44,498 nucleotides of DNA, taken from Acidobacteriota bacterium (GTDB lineage Bacteria > Acidobacteriota > Terriglobia > Acidiferrales > UBA7541). Every line of letters begins with the position of its first letter. Within the stretch, counting starts at the first letter, position 1. The stretch spans positions 1 through 44,498 of the forward strand of contig QHYJ01000334.1 of assembly GCA_003223255.1 (NCBI GenBank). Reading direction: 5' to 3'. Of the stretch, positions 9,692 to 19,180 are shown one piece after another. The notes under the pieces are model-generated. The model searched no databases, was not told where the DNA came from, and saw nothing but the letters and a program-made list of their open reading frames with translations. The position numbers and the translations under genes were made by a program.

Positions 9692-10669
9692 TTAACATGC
9701 CTTCAGCCAGCGCGCCACGTCTTTGGCATGATACGTCAGGACGTGGTCGGCGCCAGCGCGTTGAATGCCCGTCAGAATTTCGAGGACCACCCGCTTTTCA
9801 TCGAGCCAGCCATTTTGCGCGGCGGCTTTCACCATAGCGTACTCGCCGCTCACGTTGTACGCGCCCACGGGGACGTCAAAGGCTTCGCGCACGCGCCAAA
9901 TCACGTCGAGGTACGGCAGTGCCGGCTTGACCATCACCATGTCCGCGCCCTCTTCGAGGTCTAGCCGCACTTCCTTTAGCGCCTCGCGCGCATTGGCGGG
10001 ATCCATCTGGTAGCTGCGTCGGTCGCTGAATTGCGGCGCGGACTGCGCGGCCTCGCGGAAAGGCCCATAAAATCCGGAGCAGTACTTCGCGGCATAGGAA
10101 AGAATGGCCACGTTTTCGAACTTGTGCTCGTCGAGCATTTCGCGGATCGCGCCAACGCGCCCGTCCATCATGTCCGAAGGAGCGACGATGTCCGCACCGG
10201 CGCGCGCGTGCGAAAGCGCCTGCTGCGCCAAGATTTCCAGCGTTGGATCGTTCACCACTTCTCCGTGCTCGATGACGCCGCAGTGGCCGTGATCGGTGTA
10301 TTCGCAGAGGCACACGTCGGTGATGACCAGCAACTTCAGATTGGCCCTTCGAATGCCCTCGATGGCACGCTGCACCACGCCTTGCGAACTAAGCGAACTC
10401 GCTCCGCGCGGATCTTTGGTTTCCGGCAGGCCAAAGAGAATCACGGCCGGAATCCCGAGCGATTCCACTTCCCTGCACTCTTCCACGATTTGGTCGGCGG
10501 ATTGCTGAAAAATGTTCGGCATGGAGCCGACTTCCTGGCGGACGTTTTTGCCGGGGCACACAAACATGGGATAGATCAAGCCCGCGGTGGTCAGACGCGT
10601 TTCGCGAACCATGCTGCGCAGCGCTTCGGTGCGCCGCAGGCGCCGAGGACGATGCGTGGGAAAACTCAT
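9692..10669 (-). CDS. hemB: Delta-aminolevulinic acid dehydratase (porphobilinogen synthase)
   Basis: A 325-residue enzyme condensing two 5-aminolevulinate molecules to porphobilinogen. It has the metal-binding Cys loop ([13 protein letters not shown]), placing it with the zinc-type enzymes, and both Schiff-base lysine regions ([18 protein letters not shown] and [14 protein letters not shown]). Length is normal. The ATG at 10669 overlaps the hemD stop as ATGA, which suggests translational coupling. Confidence 0.97.
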   Translation of the reverse strand: MSFPTHRPRRLRRTEALRSMVRETRLTTAGLIYPMFVCPGKNVRQEVGSMPNIFQQSADQIVEECREVESLGIPAVILFGLPETKDPRGASSLSSQGVVQRAIEGIRRANLKLLVITDVCLCEYTDHGHCGVIEHGEVVNDPTLEILAQQALSHARAGADIVAPSDMMDGRVGAIREMLDEHKFENVAILSYAAKYCSGFYGPFREAAQSAPQFSDRRSYQMDPANAREALKEVRLDLEEGADMVMVKPALPYLDVIWRVREAFDVPVGAYNVSGEYAMVKAAAQNGWLDEKRVVLEILTGIQRAGADHVLTYHAKDVARWLKAC

Positions 10670-11490
10670 GCTCGTTTTGCTCCTGCCGGTGCGGCCTTTG
10701 CTGCGGCAAAATGCTTTTCCAGCACCTGCACCACGGAAGCCGACGTCGTATCGCGAGCAACGACGGCGCGATTTACGCCCGCGTCGCCCAAGGCGTTGGC
10801 GGTGACCGGTCCGACCGCTGTAATCGCCATCGTGTCTTGCATGGTACGGAATTTCTCGGCGCCAACAAGCTCCCCGAAATGTTGTACCGCGGACGGGCTG
10901 AAAAACAAGATCGCATCTGCCCGGTCTCCAACGATCTGCTTCAGCTCATCTAAGTTCGTTTCCGCAGACCGCAGTGTGCGGTAAGCAATCACTTCCGTGA
11001 CCTGTGCGCCAAATCGCTTGAGCGCCACAGGCAAATCCGGGTTTGCGCGATCGCTGCGCGGCAGCAACTCTTTCTTTCCCTGAAGCCTGCTCCCCAATTC
11101 GTTCGCCAAAGCCACACCGTTGTGCGTTGCTGCAACATACTCCACGGACAGATTCGCTCTTCGCACCGCCTCCGCGGTGACCGGGCCAACGCACGCCACT
11201 CGCAACTGGCTGTCCGTTCGGACCAGCGGCTGCCGCAAATCTGCGGCTCTTTGCATTACGGCACGGACGGCTTGCGCGCTTGTAAGAATCAGCCAGTCAA
11301 ACCGCTGCAACTTCGCAATTGCACGGTCCAGTGGCGCGAAGTCGTCGGGCTCCGCGAACGAAATTAGAGGGAGAAGGACAGGAATGGCACCGCGTGCAGA
11401 AAGCTCTCGGGCGAGCGCTTCGCTCTGCGCCGCCGCGCGCGTAATCACGATGCGCTTCCCCGCCAGCGAACTTGAAAAATGTTCAGGCAC
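10666..11490 (-). CDS. hemD: Uroporphyrinogen-III synthase (copy in the hem operon)
   Basis: A 274-residue HemD family protein that closes and inverts ring D of hydroxymethylbilane. The family is weakly conserved; here the two-lobe pattern is visible ([73 protein letters not shown]). It overlaps hemC by 8 nt and hemB by 4 nt, so position supports the assignment. A second HemD-like gene lies at 43400-44266 and is only distantly similar. Confidence 0.92.
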   Translation of the reverse strand: MPEHFSSSLAGKRIVITRAAAQSEALARELSARGAIPVLLPLISFAEPDDFAPLDRAIAKLQRFDWLILTSAQAVRAVMQRAADLRQPLVRTDSQLRVACVGPVTAEAVRRANLSVEYVAATHNGVALANELGSRLQGKKELLPRSDRANPDLPVALKRFGAQVTEVIAYRTLRSAETNLDELKQIVGDRADAILFFSPSAVQHFGELVGAEKFRTMQDTMAITAVGPVTANALGDAGVNRAVVARDTTSASVVQVLEKHFAAAKAAPAGAKRA

Positions 11491-12400
11491 GCTGCCGCCC
11501 CGCTTCTTCCAGGATGGACTGCGCGCCTGCTTCGATAAGCAAGCGCGCCATGTGCTCGCCCAGCTGCGCCGCTTGCTCCGGCGGAGCAGCCGCGCGTTGT
11601 TTCACACATTGCGCGCCATCCACAGAACACACGCAGGCATCCATGACCAGTTCGCCGCGCTCGACCCGGGCCCACGCACCCATCGGCACCTGGCATCCGC
11701 CGTGCAATGCTCCAAGGAGCGCGCGTTCGGCAATCACCGCCGCGCGAGTTTCAGGATCGTCCAGCGGCGTCAGCAAATCCTCGGCTTCCCGGTCATGAAG
11801 ACGGCATTCCACGGCGATCGCGCCCTGACCTACCGCGGGCATGCACACTTCCGGAGAGAGGACTTCGGAAATGCGCTGGCTGAAGCCCAGGCGATCCAAC
11901 CCCGCTTTCGAAACGGCGACCGCTTCGTACTCTCCGCTTTCCACCTTGCGCAAACGCGTGTCGACGTTGCCGCGCAAGTCGCGCAAATCCAGGTCGCGAC
12001 GAAGATGCCGCAACTGCGCTTGACGCCGCAAACTGCTCGTGCCCACGCGCGCACCTTGCCGGAGATTCGCAAGCGTCGAGCCAACGAGGCAATCGCGCAC
12101 ATCATCGCGCTTGCAGACCGCAGGAAACATCAGGCGCGAGGGAACGTCCGTAGGAATGTCCTTCACGCTGTGCACGGCCAGGTCGATGGTCTCCCCGGTC
12201 AACGCCTCTTCCAGTTCTTTGATGAAAATTCCCTTGCTGCCGATTTGCGCCACGGGCGCGTGCAGCATTTTGTCGCCGGACGTCTTGATGATCACAATTT
12301 CCGGCTCGACACCGGTGGCGGCAAACAGGCGCTTGCGAATGGACTCCGCTTGCCATCTGGCCAGCAAGCTCCCGCGGGTGCCGATGCGTAAAGTCCTCAA
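11483..12400 (-). CDS. hemC: Porphobilinogen deaminase (hydroxymethylbilane synthase), TTG start
   Basis: A 305-residue enzyme polymerising four porphobilinogens. Key features are LRIGTRGSLLARWQAES at the N-terminus, the RRQAQLRHLRRDLDL substrate-binding arginines, RGNVDTRLRK, and the dipyrromethane cofactor Cys in ALHGGCQVPMGAW. The only reasonable start is TTG at 12400, overlapping the hemA stop as TTGA, so initiation probably depends on ribosomes finishing hemA. That makes the hemA amber codon relevant to hemC expression. It overlaps hemD by 8 nt. Confidence 0.95.
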   Translation of the reverse strand: MRTLRIGTRGSLLARWQAESIRKRLFAATGVEPEIVIIKTSGDKMLHAPVAQIGSKGIFIKELEEALTGETIDLAVHSVKDIPTDVPSRLMFPAVCKRDDVRDCLVGSTLANLRQGARVGTSSLRRQAQLRHLRRDLDLRDLRGNVDTRLRKVESGEYEAVAVSKAGLDRLGFSQRISEVLSPEVCMPAVGQGAIAVECRLHDREAEDLLTPLDDPETRAAVIAERALLGALHGGCQVPMGAWARVERGELVMDACVCSVDGAQCVKQRAAAPPEQAAQLGEHMARLLIEAGAQSILEEAGRQRA

Positions 12401-13674
12401 GATTTCACCCGATTTGACAGGAACAGGTCGCGCAAGGCCTCAACGTTCTGCACTTTTCGGCGCAAATCTTTTTCGCTCCGCAAACGCTGCGCCGGCTCCA
12501 GCAGCAAGTTTTCGAGCATCTCATCCATTAATTTTTCTACGTGCGCGCGGTCTGCTTCCGTCAGGTGTTTGATGGATTCCACGCGCGCGCGGATGAATTG
12601 AGCACGCTCCTCGCGTATTCTCGTGCGCAACTCGTTGACCAGGCCAACCAACTCAACGCTGGCCTGCCAGGAAAGAAACTTTCCGACATGCTCTTCCACA
12701 ATGCTAGCGGCTTTGGGAATCTCGTTTTCGCGGGCCTGGCGGTTTTGCGCCACGATTTCCGTAAGGTCGTCCATGTTGTAGACGTAAACGTTGTAGAGGT
12801 TTCCGACATTTCCACCGATATTCCGTGGCAAACCAAGATCCATCAGGAACAACGCGCGATTGCCGCGCTTTTCCATGGCTTTGACGAGCATTTCACGCCG
12901 CAAAACAGGTTCTTCGGAAGACACCGAGGATACGATGACATCGGGAACCGGCAACGCTTTCTCCCAATCGCCCCAGGGAATCACTTCCCCGCCGTATTGC
13001 TTTGCCAAGCCGTCGGCGCGGTCCTTCGAACGATTCATCACAAAAAGGCGCGCGATCCCACGATCGCGCAATTGCGCAATCACCTGCTCACTGATGGTTC
13101 CTGCTCCCAGCACCAGTGCAGCGTGCTCGTCCAGCTTTCCGAAAATTCGCTCTGCCAGCTTGACTCCGGCGGAAGCTACGGACATCGGCCGCGTGCCCAG
13201 TTCCGTTTCCGCGCGGACTCGTTTGCCGACTTCAAGCGCACCCTGGAACAAACGGTTCAGCACCGGCCCCGTAGCGCCCTGCTCGTGCGCGACGCGATAA
13301 GCCTCGCGCACCTGGCCGAGAATTTCGGCTTCGCCGAGCATCATGGAATCGAGTCCCGCGGCAACGCGAAAGAGATGCCGCACGGCTTCGCGGTCATAGT
13401 GGTGATACAGCGAGACTCCTAAGACGTCCATGCGGACAGAATGGAATTCACTCAGGAAATTGGAGAGACCCGGCGCGCACTCGTGCGAAGTTTCCGGCGG
13501 CACGCCGTACACTTCGCTGCGATTGCAGGTGGAAAGCACCAGCGTTTCCTAGAGAATGCCCTTGGAGCGAAGCTCTTCGGAAGCGCGCCGGGCCTGCTCG
13601 GCGGTAAACGACACCCGTTCGCGCACCTCCACGGGCGCGGTGCGGTGGTTCAATCCGACGAGAACGATCTCCAT
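12397..13674 (-). CDS. hemA: Glutamyl-tRNA reductase interrupted by an amber codon at position 42
   Basis: The full gene starts at ATG 13674 (MEIVLVGLNHRTAPVEVRER, the canonical GluTR N-terminus) and ends at 12397. Codon 42, at 13549-13551, is TAG: the reading is ...EELRSKGIL-stop-ETLVLSTCNRSEVYGV. The frame is otherwise continuous for about 425 codons. The catalytic Cys is residue 50, in STCNR, just after the stop. Downstream are the NADPH-binding core (ALVLGAGTISEQVIAQL) and the C-terminal dimerisation helix region. Restarting at GTG 13539 would keep Cys50 but lose the first beta strands of the catalytic domain, so it is unlikely to work. GluTR commits glutamyl-tRNA to tetrapyrrole synthesis and is essential without ALA synthase. 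The TAG is either a sequence error or a real nonsense mutation. It sits 19 nt downstream of the membrane-protein gene and overlaps hemC. Confidence 0.9.
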
Positions 13675-13693
13675 GCTGATGCCTTGAACGCTC

Positions 13694-14506
13694 CTAAAAA
13701 AATCGGTGGTTTGCCGAAAGATACAAGTTCACGACGGTAAAACTCAGAAAAACAATCAGAAAATTGAAGACACAAAGCCTCGAGGCACGCGCGCCGCGCC
13801 ACGCCGTCGTGTGCGCCAGCCGGAAGTACACGGCATACAAAATCAGCACGAGGAGCGTGATCGCGTACTTCGGATCGTAAAACGAGTACTTATCGCTCAG
13901 GCGATACACCCACAGGAAACCGAACGAAGTCCCAATGGTGATGGAGACCAACCCCACGAGCACGCTGGAACGGCTCATGCGCTCGAGCACCTCCAAGGGA
14001 GGCAAGCGCCAAACAACGTCGCCCAGCTTGTGGTTGCGCAGGAAGCGCTCTTCGACGAGAAAGATCAGGCTCAATACAAAAGCCAGTGCAAATGCCGCGT
14101 ACGCCAGGATGTTCAGCGTCACGTGGAGTGCAAAGAGCGGGCCATGCGCGTCGGGCGGAGCAAGCTTATCGGCGGGCGCAAGATGCTCGGCCACGAAAAA
14201 AATAAGAATGAACGGCAGAACCAGCGCGCCAACCGAGCGCTGCCGGTGGTAGAGTTCGAGTCCCAGATAGGTCAGCGCCAGCAGCCAGCCAAACAGGGAC
14301 ATGGCTCCGTACAAATCATGATAGGGGACGGTGTGTGCTCCACGCGACCGGTCCAGCAAAACGAAATAGTGCGTTACCAGGCCCGTGACCAAGAGCAGCG
14401 TTCCCAGCCGCCCCGTGAGGGCCTTTCCGGTATTCAAAAAAATCACATACAGCGAAAGACTTAGCGCGTAAGCAACCACCGTCGAAATGAACAGCGCGTA
14501 GTGCAC
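13694..14506 (-). CDS. CcsA/HemX-like cytochrome c assembly membrane protein
   Basis: A 270-residue protein with about eight hydrophobic segments, a GTG start at 14506 and a hydrophobic N-terminus (FISTVVAYALSLSLYVIFL). It belongs to the CcsA/ResC/HemX membrane family, with conserved His residues in predicted loops (GLVTHYFVLLDRSRGAHTVP; GPLFALHVTLNILAYAAFAL). In Bacillus the hemAXCDBL operon holds a homologous HemX that affects HemA level. Here it is the first gene of the minus-strand unit, directly before hemA. It could act in haem delivery for cytochrome c maturation or in HemA control; the sequence does not decide. Confidence 0.85.
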   Translation of the reverse strand: MHYALFISTVVAYALSLSLYVIFLNTGKALTGRLGTLLLVTGLVTHYFVLLDRSRGAHTVPYHDLYGAMSLFGWLLALTYLGLELYHRQRSVGALVLPFILIFFVAEHLAPADKLAPPDAHGPLFALHVTLNILAYAAFALAFVLSLIFLVEERFLRNHKLGDVVWRLPPLEVLERMSRSSVLVGLVSITIGTSFGFLWVYRLSDKYSFYDPKYAITLLVLILYAVYFRLAHTTAWRGARASRLCVFNFLIVFLSFTVVNLYLSANHRFF

Positions 14507-14595
14507 TCTTTCAACCTGTGGGGGTGACCCATGTGTGTGGCCGACGCAAAAAACACCCCCCCGTGCACCGGCCGTCGAACTCGATCAACACTTCG

Positions 14596-14601
14596 AGTAT
14601 A
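14596..14601 (-). promoter_or_regulatory. Candidate -10 box for the minus-strand hem unit
   Basis: TATACT on the minus strand lies about 90 nt upstream of the GTG at 14506, in the divergent 14507-14700 region. No good -35 is seen at normal spacing. The leader includes a G-rich and T-rich stretch near 14545-14570. Weak evidence. Confidence 0.3.
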
Positions 14602-14700
14602 ACGTAGACGAGTCCTGACCTGCACCGCGTGACGCATATCACCGTGCTTGGCCCGGCAAGACCTGTTAAGATTGGGTATTCTGCTGCCAGCGAACTGGAC

Positions 14701-15771
14701 ATGGCCCCAACTACGTCGATCAATCGAAAGGACTTATTCCTGCGCGCCTGCCGTGGGGAGGCAGTTCCACGGGTGCCTGTCTGGATGATGCGGCAGGCGG
14801 GCCGTTACCTCCCCGAATATCGGGAAATCCGCGCAAAGCAAGGATTCCTGGAGCTTTGCAAGACGCCGGAGCTGGCCGTCGAGGTCTCGCTGCAACCTTT
14901 CCGCCGCCTGGGCGTCGATGCGGTGATTGTCTTCTCCGATATCCTGATTCCCGCCGAAGCCATGGGCCTGCCGCTGGAGCTCGGCGATGCCGGCCCGCAT
15001 CTGCCAAATCCCGTGCGCAGCAAAGCGGACGTTGAAAGGTTGCGAGCTTTCGACCCCGAAGTGGAAACCGGTTTTTTGCCCGAAGCGATACGTCGCATCG
15101 TGAAGTCCGTCGGCGCCGAAGTTCCCGTTCTAGGCTTTGCCGGCGCTCCCTGGACACTTGCCTGCTACATGGTGGAAGGGCGGACGAAAGAAGGATTCGC
15201 CACTGTTAAGCAGTTTCTGTACGAGGAACCGAGAACTTTCCGGGAATTGTTGCATCGCATTGCCCAAGCGACGATTCCTTACCTCAAAGCGCAGTTCGCC
15301 GCGGGAGCCGCGGCCGTGCAGTTGTTTGACACCTGGTGCGGCGAGCTGAATTTACAGGATTACCAGGAATCGGCACTCCCGGCGGTGCAAGAAGTTATCT
15401 CGGAGATTTCTGGGTCTGTTCCCGTGATCTATTATACGAAAGCATCGCAGCATCTTCTCCCGGCTGCGGCGCGTTCCGGAGCAAATGTGCTAAGCGTGGA
15501 TTGGCGCGTGGAGCTCGGGGAGGTTCGTGCGGCGGTCGGCCCGAAAATCGCTTTGCAAGGAAATGTGGATCCTGCCGTGTTGCTTGGTCCCCACGAACGA
15601 ATCCGTAACGTAACCTTGGATACGGTCAACGCTCTCGCCGGGCGCGGGCACATTCTCAATCTTGGTCATGGCATACTGCCGAATACCCCCGTTAAAAATG
15701 CGCAGCTTTTTGTGGAAACCGGCCAACAAGCTTTGCTGCAAGACCTTCGGCCTGCGGCACACTCACGGTAA
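14701..15771 (+). CDS. hemE: Uroporphyrinogen decarboxylase
   Basis: HemE removes four acetate carboxyls from uroporphyrinogen III to give coproporphyrinogen III. The start is set at ATG 14701 (MAPTTSINRKDLFLRACRG), giving 356 residues, the usual length; an upstream in-frame ATG at 14629 would add an unconserved leader. The diagnostic motifs are PVWMMRQAGRYLPEYR, the active-site Asp region (VDAVIVFSDILIPAEAMG), GFAGAPWTLACYMVEG and LNLGHGILPNTPVKN. It is divergent from the ccsA/hemX-hemA unit and leads hemE-hemN-hemG, with hemN 12 nt downstream. Confidence 0.97.
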   Translation: MAPTTSINRKDLFLRACRGEAVPRVPVWMMRQAGRYLPEYREIRAKQGFLELCKTPELAVEVSLQPFRRLGVDAVIVFSDILIPAEAMGLPLELGDAGPHLPNPVRSKADVERLRAFDPEVETGFLPEAIRRIVKSVGAEVPVLGFAGAPWTLACYMVEGRTKEGFATVKQFLYEEPRTFRELLHRIAQATIPYLKAQFAAGAAAVQLFDTWCGELNLQDYQESALPAVQEVISEISGSVPVIYYTKASQHLLPAAARSGANVLSVDWRVELGEVRAAVGPKIALQGNVDPAVLLGPHERIRNVTLDTVNALAGRGHILNLGHGILPNTPVKNAQLFVETGQQALLQDLRPAAHSR

Positions 15772-15783
15772 GGGACCAACTCG

Positions 15784-17196
15784 ATGACGCTCGCCTATCC
15801 CACACTCCAGCAAATGCGCGACGAGCTTCGCGTCGGCGAAGAATTTCTCGCGAAATACAATCGCCCGGGCCCGCGCTACACCAGCTATCCGACGGCGCCT
15901 GTCTGGAATGACGCTTTCGGCCCAAGGGATCTAGAAAACGTTTTCGACGAAGCAGAAAGCGCGAAGACGCCCGTTTCGCTGTACATGCACATCCCCTTCT
16001 GCGAGAGCCTGTGCTTGTTTTGCGCCTGCAACGTCGTGATCGAGAAAAACAAGAGCGTCGCACCGCCTTACCTTGACGTGCTGAAACGCGAGACGGAACG
16101 CATCAGCCGCAGCATTTCGAAAGATCGACCTGTCGTGCAATTCCACTGGGGCGGCGGCACGCCGACGTATCTTTCCCCGGAGCAGATTGAGGACCTGTTC
16201 GAATTCGCGCGCGAGCATTTTCATTTCGCACCAGACAGTGAAATCGGCATCGAAGTTGATCCCCGCGTCACTTCGGGCGCACACCTCGAAACGCTGCGCA
16301 AGCTGGGTTTCAATCGCCTGAGCATGGGCATCCAGGATTTTCATCCCGAAGTACAAAAAGCAGTTCATCGCTTGCAGCCCTACGAAACGACGCGCGATTT
16401 ACTTTTTAGCGCGCGGCGGCTGGGCTTCGACAGCATCAACGTGGATTTGATTTACGGCTTGCCGTACCAAACACCGGAGAGCTTCGCGCACACGGTCGAC
16501 CAGATCATCGGCCTCAGCCCGGACCGCATTGCGCTGTTCAGTTACGCGCACGTTCCCTGGCTGAAGAAACAGCAGGGCTCGTTCATCGCGCATCTTCCCG
16601 AAGGCCTGGTGAAGTTCGGAATTTTCCGCACCGGCCTGCTCAAATTCGTCGAGGCCGGCTACCTGTACATCGGCATGGACCATTTCGCCAAGCCCGGCGA
16701 CGAACTCGCCGTCTCGCAGCAAAAGCGTACGCTGCACCGCAATTTTCAGGGCTACACGACCAAAGCCGGCGCCGATCTCTACGGCATGGGGATCACCGCC
16801 ATCAGCGGCATTCAATCCGCATACGCGCAGAATTATCGCGACATTCCATCGTGGCAAAAAGCGGTGGGAGAACGCGGCCTCGCCACCATGCGCGGCTATC
16901 ACCTTTCGGAAGAAGACCGCCTGCGCCGCGCGGTCATCAGCCGGTTGCTTTGCCACACCGTAGTGGTCAAAGACGAAATTTCGCGCGAGTTTGGCGTGGA
17001 TTTCGATGAATACTTTGCGGAAGAGCTGCGGCGCTTCGAGCCGTTCCGCGAAGACGGGCTTGTGCTCCAAGAAAACGGCGAAATCCGCGCCACCTGGCTT
17101 GGCCGCATTTTTATCCGCAACCTGGCGATGGTTTTCGATCCATATCTCGAAAAGCAGCAACTCGCTGCCAAGCCGCTCTTTTCCAAGACGCTCTGA
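15784..17196 (+). CDS. hemN: Oxygen-independent coproporphyrinogen III oxidase (radical SAM)
   Basis: A 470-residue radical SAM enzyme that decarboxylates coproporphyrinogen III to protoporphyrinogen IX without oxygen. The cluster motif is YMHIPFCESLCLFCAC, the C-x3-C-x2-C-x-C arrangement of true HemN rather than the C-x3-C-x2-C-only HemW. Other family signs are the N-terminal tyrosines (KYNRPGPRYTSYPTAPVW), HWGGGTPTYLSPEQI, the GIEVDPR region and the long C-terminal domain. It shows that haem can be made anaerobically; no oxygen-dependent HemF is in the window. Confidence 0.96.
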   Translation: MTLAYPTLQQMRDELRVGEEFLAKYNRPGPRYTSYPTAPVWNDAFGPRDLENVFDEAESAKTPVSLYMHIPFCESLCLFCACNVVIEKNKSVAPPYLDVLKRETERISRSISKDRPVVQFHWGGGTPTYLSPEQIEDLFEFAREHFHFAPDSEIGIEVDPRVTSGAHLETLRKLGFNRLSMGIQDFHPEVQKAVHRLQPYETTRDLLFSARRLGFDSINVDLIYGLPYQTPESFAHTVDQIIGLSPDRIALFSYAHVPWLKKQQGSFIAHLPEGLVKFGIFRTGLLKFVEAGYLYIGMDHFAKPGDELAVSQQKRTLHRNFQGYTTKAGADLYGMGITAISGIQSAYAQNYRDIPSWQKAVGERGLATMRGYHLSEEDRLRRAVISRLLCHTVVVKDEISREFGVDFDEYFAEELRRFEPFREDGLVLQENGEIRATWLGRIFIRNLAMVFDPYLEKQQLAAKPLFSKTL

Positions 17197-17220
17197 GCTC
17201 GCAAGGATGCGCACCTCTCC

Positions 17221-18582
17221 GTGATCGGTCAAGCCCACGCGCTGGTGATTGGCGGTGGTATTTCCGGCCTGGTCTGTGCTTATGCACTGCGAAAGGCGGG
17301 CCGTGATGTTTTGCTTGTCGAGGCTTCGCCACGACCCGGCGGTGTCATCAACACGGTCAGACGCGATGGCTACTTGCTGGAGCTTGGTCCACAAAGTTTC
17401 GCTGGCACGGCGCAGTTGCGCAGCCTCTGCGCGGAGCTTGGCATTGCGGATGAGCTTCTCGAAGCTCCTTCCAGAGCTCCGCGCTATGTTCTGGTTGACG
17501 GCAAATTGCAACGCGTGCCGCTGAGCCCGCCGGCGTTTTTCACGACCTCGCTGATTAACGGCTCCACAAAGTGGGCGCTGGTGCGCGACATCGTTGGCAA
17601 GAGTGTTCCGCCCGAGGCGGATGAATCCGTGGCAGCTTTTGTTCGAAGAAAATTTTCCGACCAACTTCTTGATCGGCTGGTCGGCCCTTTTGTCTCCGGC
17701 GTGTTCGCCGGCGATCCGGAAAGGCTCAGCATTCGCAGTGCCTTTCCCGCCTTGCATGAAGCAGAAGAGGCGGCTGGCAGCATCGTTCGCGGCATGCTGC
17801 GGCTCGCTAAAAGGAAGAAGGGCACGCGCGAACGACCGACACTGAACACCTTCCGGGAAGGCAACGAAACGCTGGTACGCGCGCTCGCGAACAAGCTTGG
17901 CTCGGCAATCCTCACACGAACGCGAGCCGCAAATCTTTACCGACAGAATGCCGGGGCGTACCACATCTCTGTTGAAAACGGCAACAATGATTCTGTAGCA
18001 GCCAGAACCGTAATCTTCGCGACGCCGACCGATGTTTCAGGAAAATTACTCGCGCAACTTGATCCTTCATTCGAATCACTCCTAGCACCGATCGAGTACG
18101 CCGCGGTCGCTGTTGTTTCCCTTGGCTATGCGAAGAAGGACGTTGGCCACTCACTCCAAGGTTTTGGGTTTCTGGTTCCGCGCTCTGCCGGGCTGCGCAG
18201 TCTCGGCACGGTCTGGAATTCCTCGCTCTTTCCTGGCCGCGGGCCACAGGGACACGCTCTTCTCACCACTTTCGTCGGCGGCGCCACAGATCCCGGTGCC
18301 GCAAAGCTGAATCCCGAAGCGCTTTCGAGCCTCGTTCATCGCGAAATTGCTCCTCTGCTCTCCATCAGGAACGCGCCCGTGTTTTGCAACGTCACAATTT
18401 GGCCGCGCGCGCTCCCGCAGTACAATCTCGGCCATGGCGAACGCCTGGCGTCCCTCAACAAAAAGTTGGCTCGGTTTCCGGGCCTTTTTCTGGCTGGCAA
18501 TTACCTGCGGGGCCCAGCCATCGGCGCGTGCGTGGAGCAGGCCCTGGCCGTCGCGGAAGAAGTGCAAGGAAAGAGCGCCTGA
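17221..18582 (+). CDS. hemG: Protoporphyrinogen oxidase, FAD-dependent HemY type
   Basis: A 453-residue flavoprotein oxidising protoporphyrinogen IX to protoporphyrin IX. It begins with GTG at 17221, and the dinucleotide-binding loop appears at once (HALVIGGGISGLVCAYAL), followed by LLVEASPRPGGVI and LELGPQSFAG. The C-terminal FAD motif is LFLAGNYLRGPAIGACVEQA. Although the symbol follows common usage, this is the FAD monoamine-oxidase-like (HemY/PPOX) type, not the FMN HemG of E. coli. It lies 24 nt after hemN; AAGGA about 11 nt upstream is a weak ribosome site. With HemN it implies the protoporphyrin-dependent route, so a ferrochelatase should exist elsewhere. Confidence 0.94.
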   Translation: MIGQAHALVIGGGISGLVCAYALRKAGRDVLLVEASPRPGGVINTVRRDGYLLELGPQSFAGTAQLRSLCAELGIADELLEAPSRAPRYVLVDGKLQRVPLSPPAFFTTSLINGSTKWALVRDIVGKSVPPEADESVAAFVRRKFSDQLLDRLVGPFVSGVFAGDPERLSIRSAFPALHEAEEAAGSIVRGMLRLAKRKKGTRERPTLNTFREGNETLVRALANKLGSAILTRTRAANLYRQNAGAYHISVENGNNDSVAARTVIFATPTDVSGKLLAQLDPSFESLLAPIEYAAVAVVSLGYAKKDVGHSLQGFGFLVPRSAGLRSLGTVWNSSLFPGRGPQGHALLTTFVGGATDPGAAKLNPEALSSLVHREIAPLLSIRNAPVFCNVTIWPRALPQYNLGHGERLASLNKKLARFPGLFLAGNYLRGPAIGACVEQALAVAEEVQGKSA

Positions 18583-18607
18583 AGTCGGAGACATCGGCTA
18601 ATTGACC

Positions 18608-19126
18608 TTACTTCTTGCCGTAGCGCAGCGCCAAGCGCACTTTGCGCCGCTTGCCCGCTTCGTCGAACCTTTGTTTCTCTTGCTCCGTCTTCACAATCAG
18701 CGGCGGCACTGGCTTCGGCAGCCGCGTATGTTCGTCAATCGCTACGAACGTAACGAAAGCGGACGTTGTGTGCTTCTTCTCGCCGGTCAGCACGTTCTCC
18801 GAATAGACTTCCACCCCCACTTCCAGCGAGGTATGAAAAACGCGGTTGACCTGCGACTTCAGTATGACAATCTCTCCCAAGTTCACTGGGTTGCGAAAAT
18901 CGATGTAATCGACGGAAGCTGTGACGACATAGCTCCCCGAATGCCGGTGCGCCGCCATGGCCGCCGCCATGTCCACCAAGTGCATCACATGACCGCCGAG
19001 CAGTTTGCCAAGCGGATTCGTCTGCGCGGGCAAGACGATTTCTGTCATCTCCGATTGTGATGCGCTGACTGGCTTGCCCTCATGTTTGGTTTCCCCGCCT
19101 TGCCTTTCGTTCCTTTTGCTCTTCAT
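18608..19126 (-). CDS. Hotdog-fold acyl-CoA thioesterase (YciA/BACH-like)
   Basis: A 172-residue protein. The start is taken at ATG 19126 (MKSKRNERQGG) because AGGGAG lies about 12 nt upstream; the open frame extends to 19282, but that part crosses the opposing promoter. The hotdog core is clear: NPLGKLLGGHVMHLVDMAAA (catalytic Asp on the central helix), VTASVDYIDFRNPVNLGEIV and LEVGVEVYSENVLTGEK, then an acidic and basic C-terminal tail. Family members hydrolyse medium or long-chain acyl-CoAs as hexamers. It is convergent with hemG (25-nt gap) and divergent from the TPR-like gene, sharing a palindromic promoter region. Confidence 0.9.
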   Translation of the reverse strand: MKSKRNERQGGETKHEGKPVSASQSEMTEIVLPAQTNPLGKLLGGHVMHLVDMAAAMAAHRHSGSYVVTASVDYIDFRNPVNLGEIVILKSQVNRVFHTSLEVGVEVYSENVLTGEKKHTTSAFVTFVAIDEHTRLPKPVPPLIVKTEQEKQRFDEAGKRRKVRLALRYGKK

Positions 19127-19151
19127 GCAAATCTTATTCTCCCTGCTGCAT

Positions 19152-19180
19152 TTGGCCGCCCTTGCGCGTCCCCGTATAAT
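19152..19180 (+). promoter_or_regulatory. Sigma-70-type promoter with a palindromic -10 element
   Basis: TTGGCC (19152-19157), 17 nt, then a perfect TATAAT (19175-19180). The -10 sits inside a 15-bp palindrome CCCGTATAATACGGG (about 19172-19186). Read on the minus strand the palindrome presents TATTAT, so it may also serve the divergent thioesterase gene. It drives the TPR-like gene whose ATG is at 19206. Confidence 0.6.

Noticed and set aside
11120-12391. 423-residue plus-strand frame antisense to hemD and hemC
   Set aside because: Arg/His/Ala-rich, no family pattern, fully antisense to well-supported genes.
13549-13551. Reassignment of TAG to a sense codon, to explain the hemA amber codon
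   Set aside because: TAG clearly terminates several other genes in the window (kinase, lipoprotein, S9 peptidase, pcaD), so the code is standard.
16399-17964. 521-residue minus-strand frame antisense to hemN and hemG
   Set aside because: An open frame caused by high GC codon bias; no recognisable domain.
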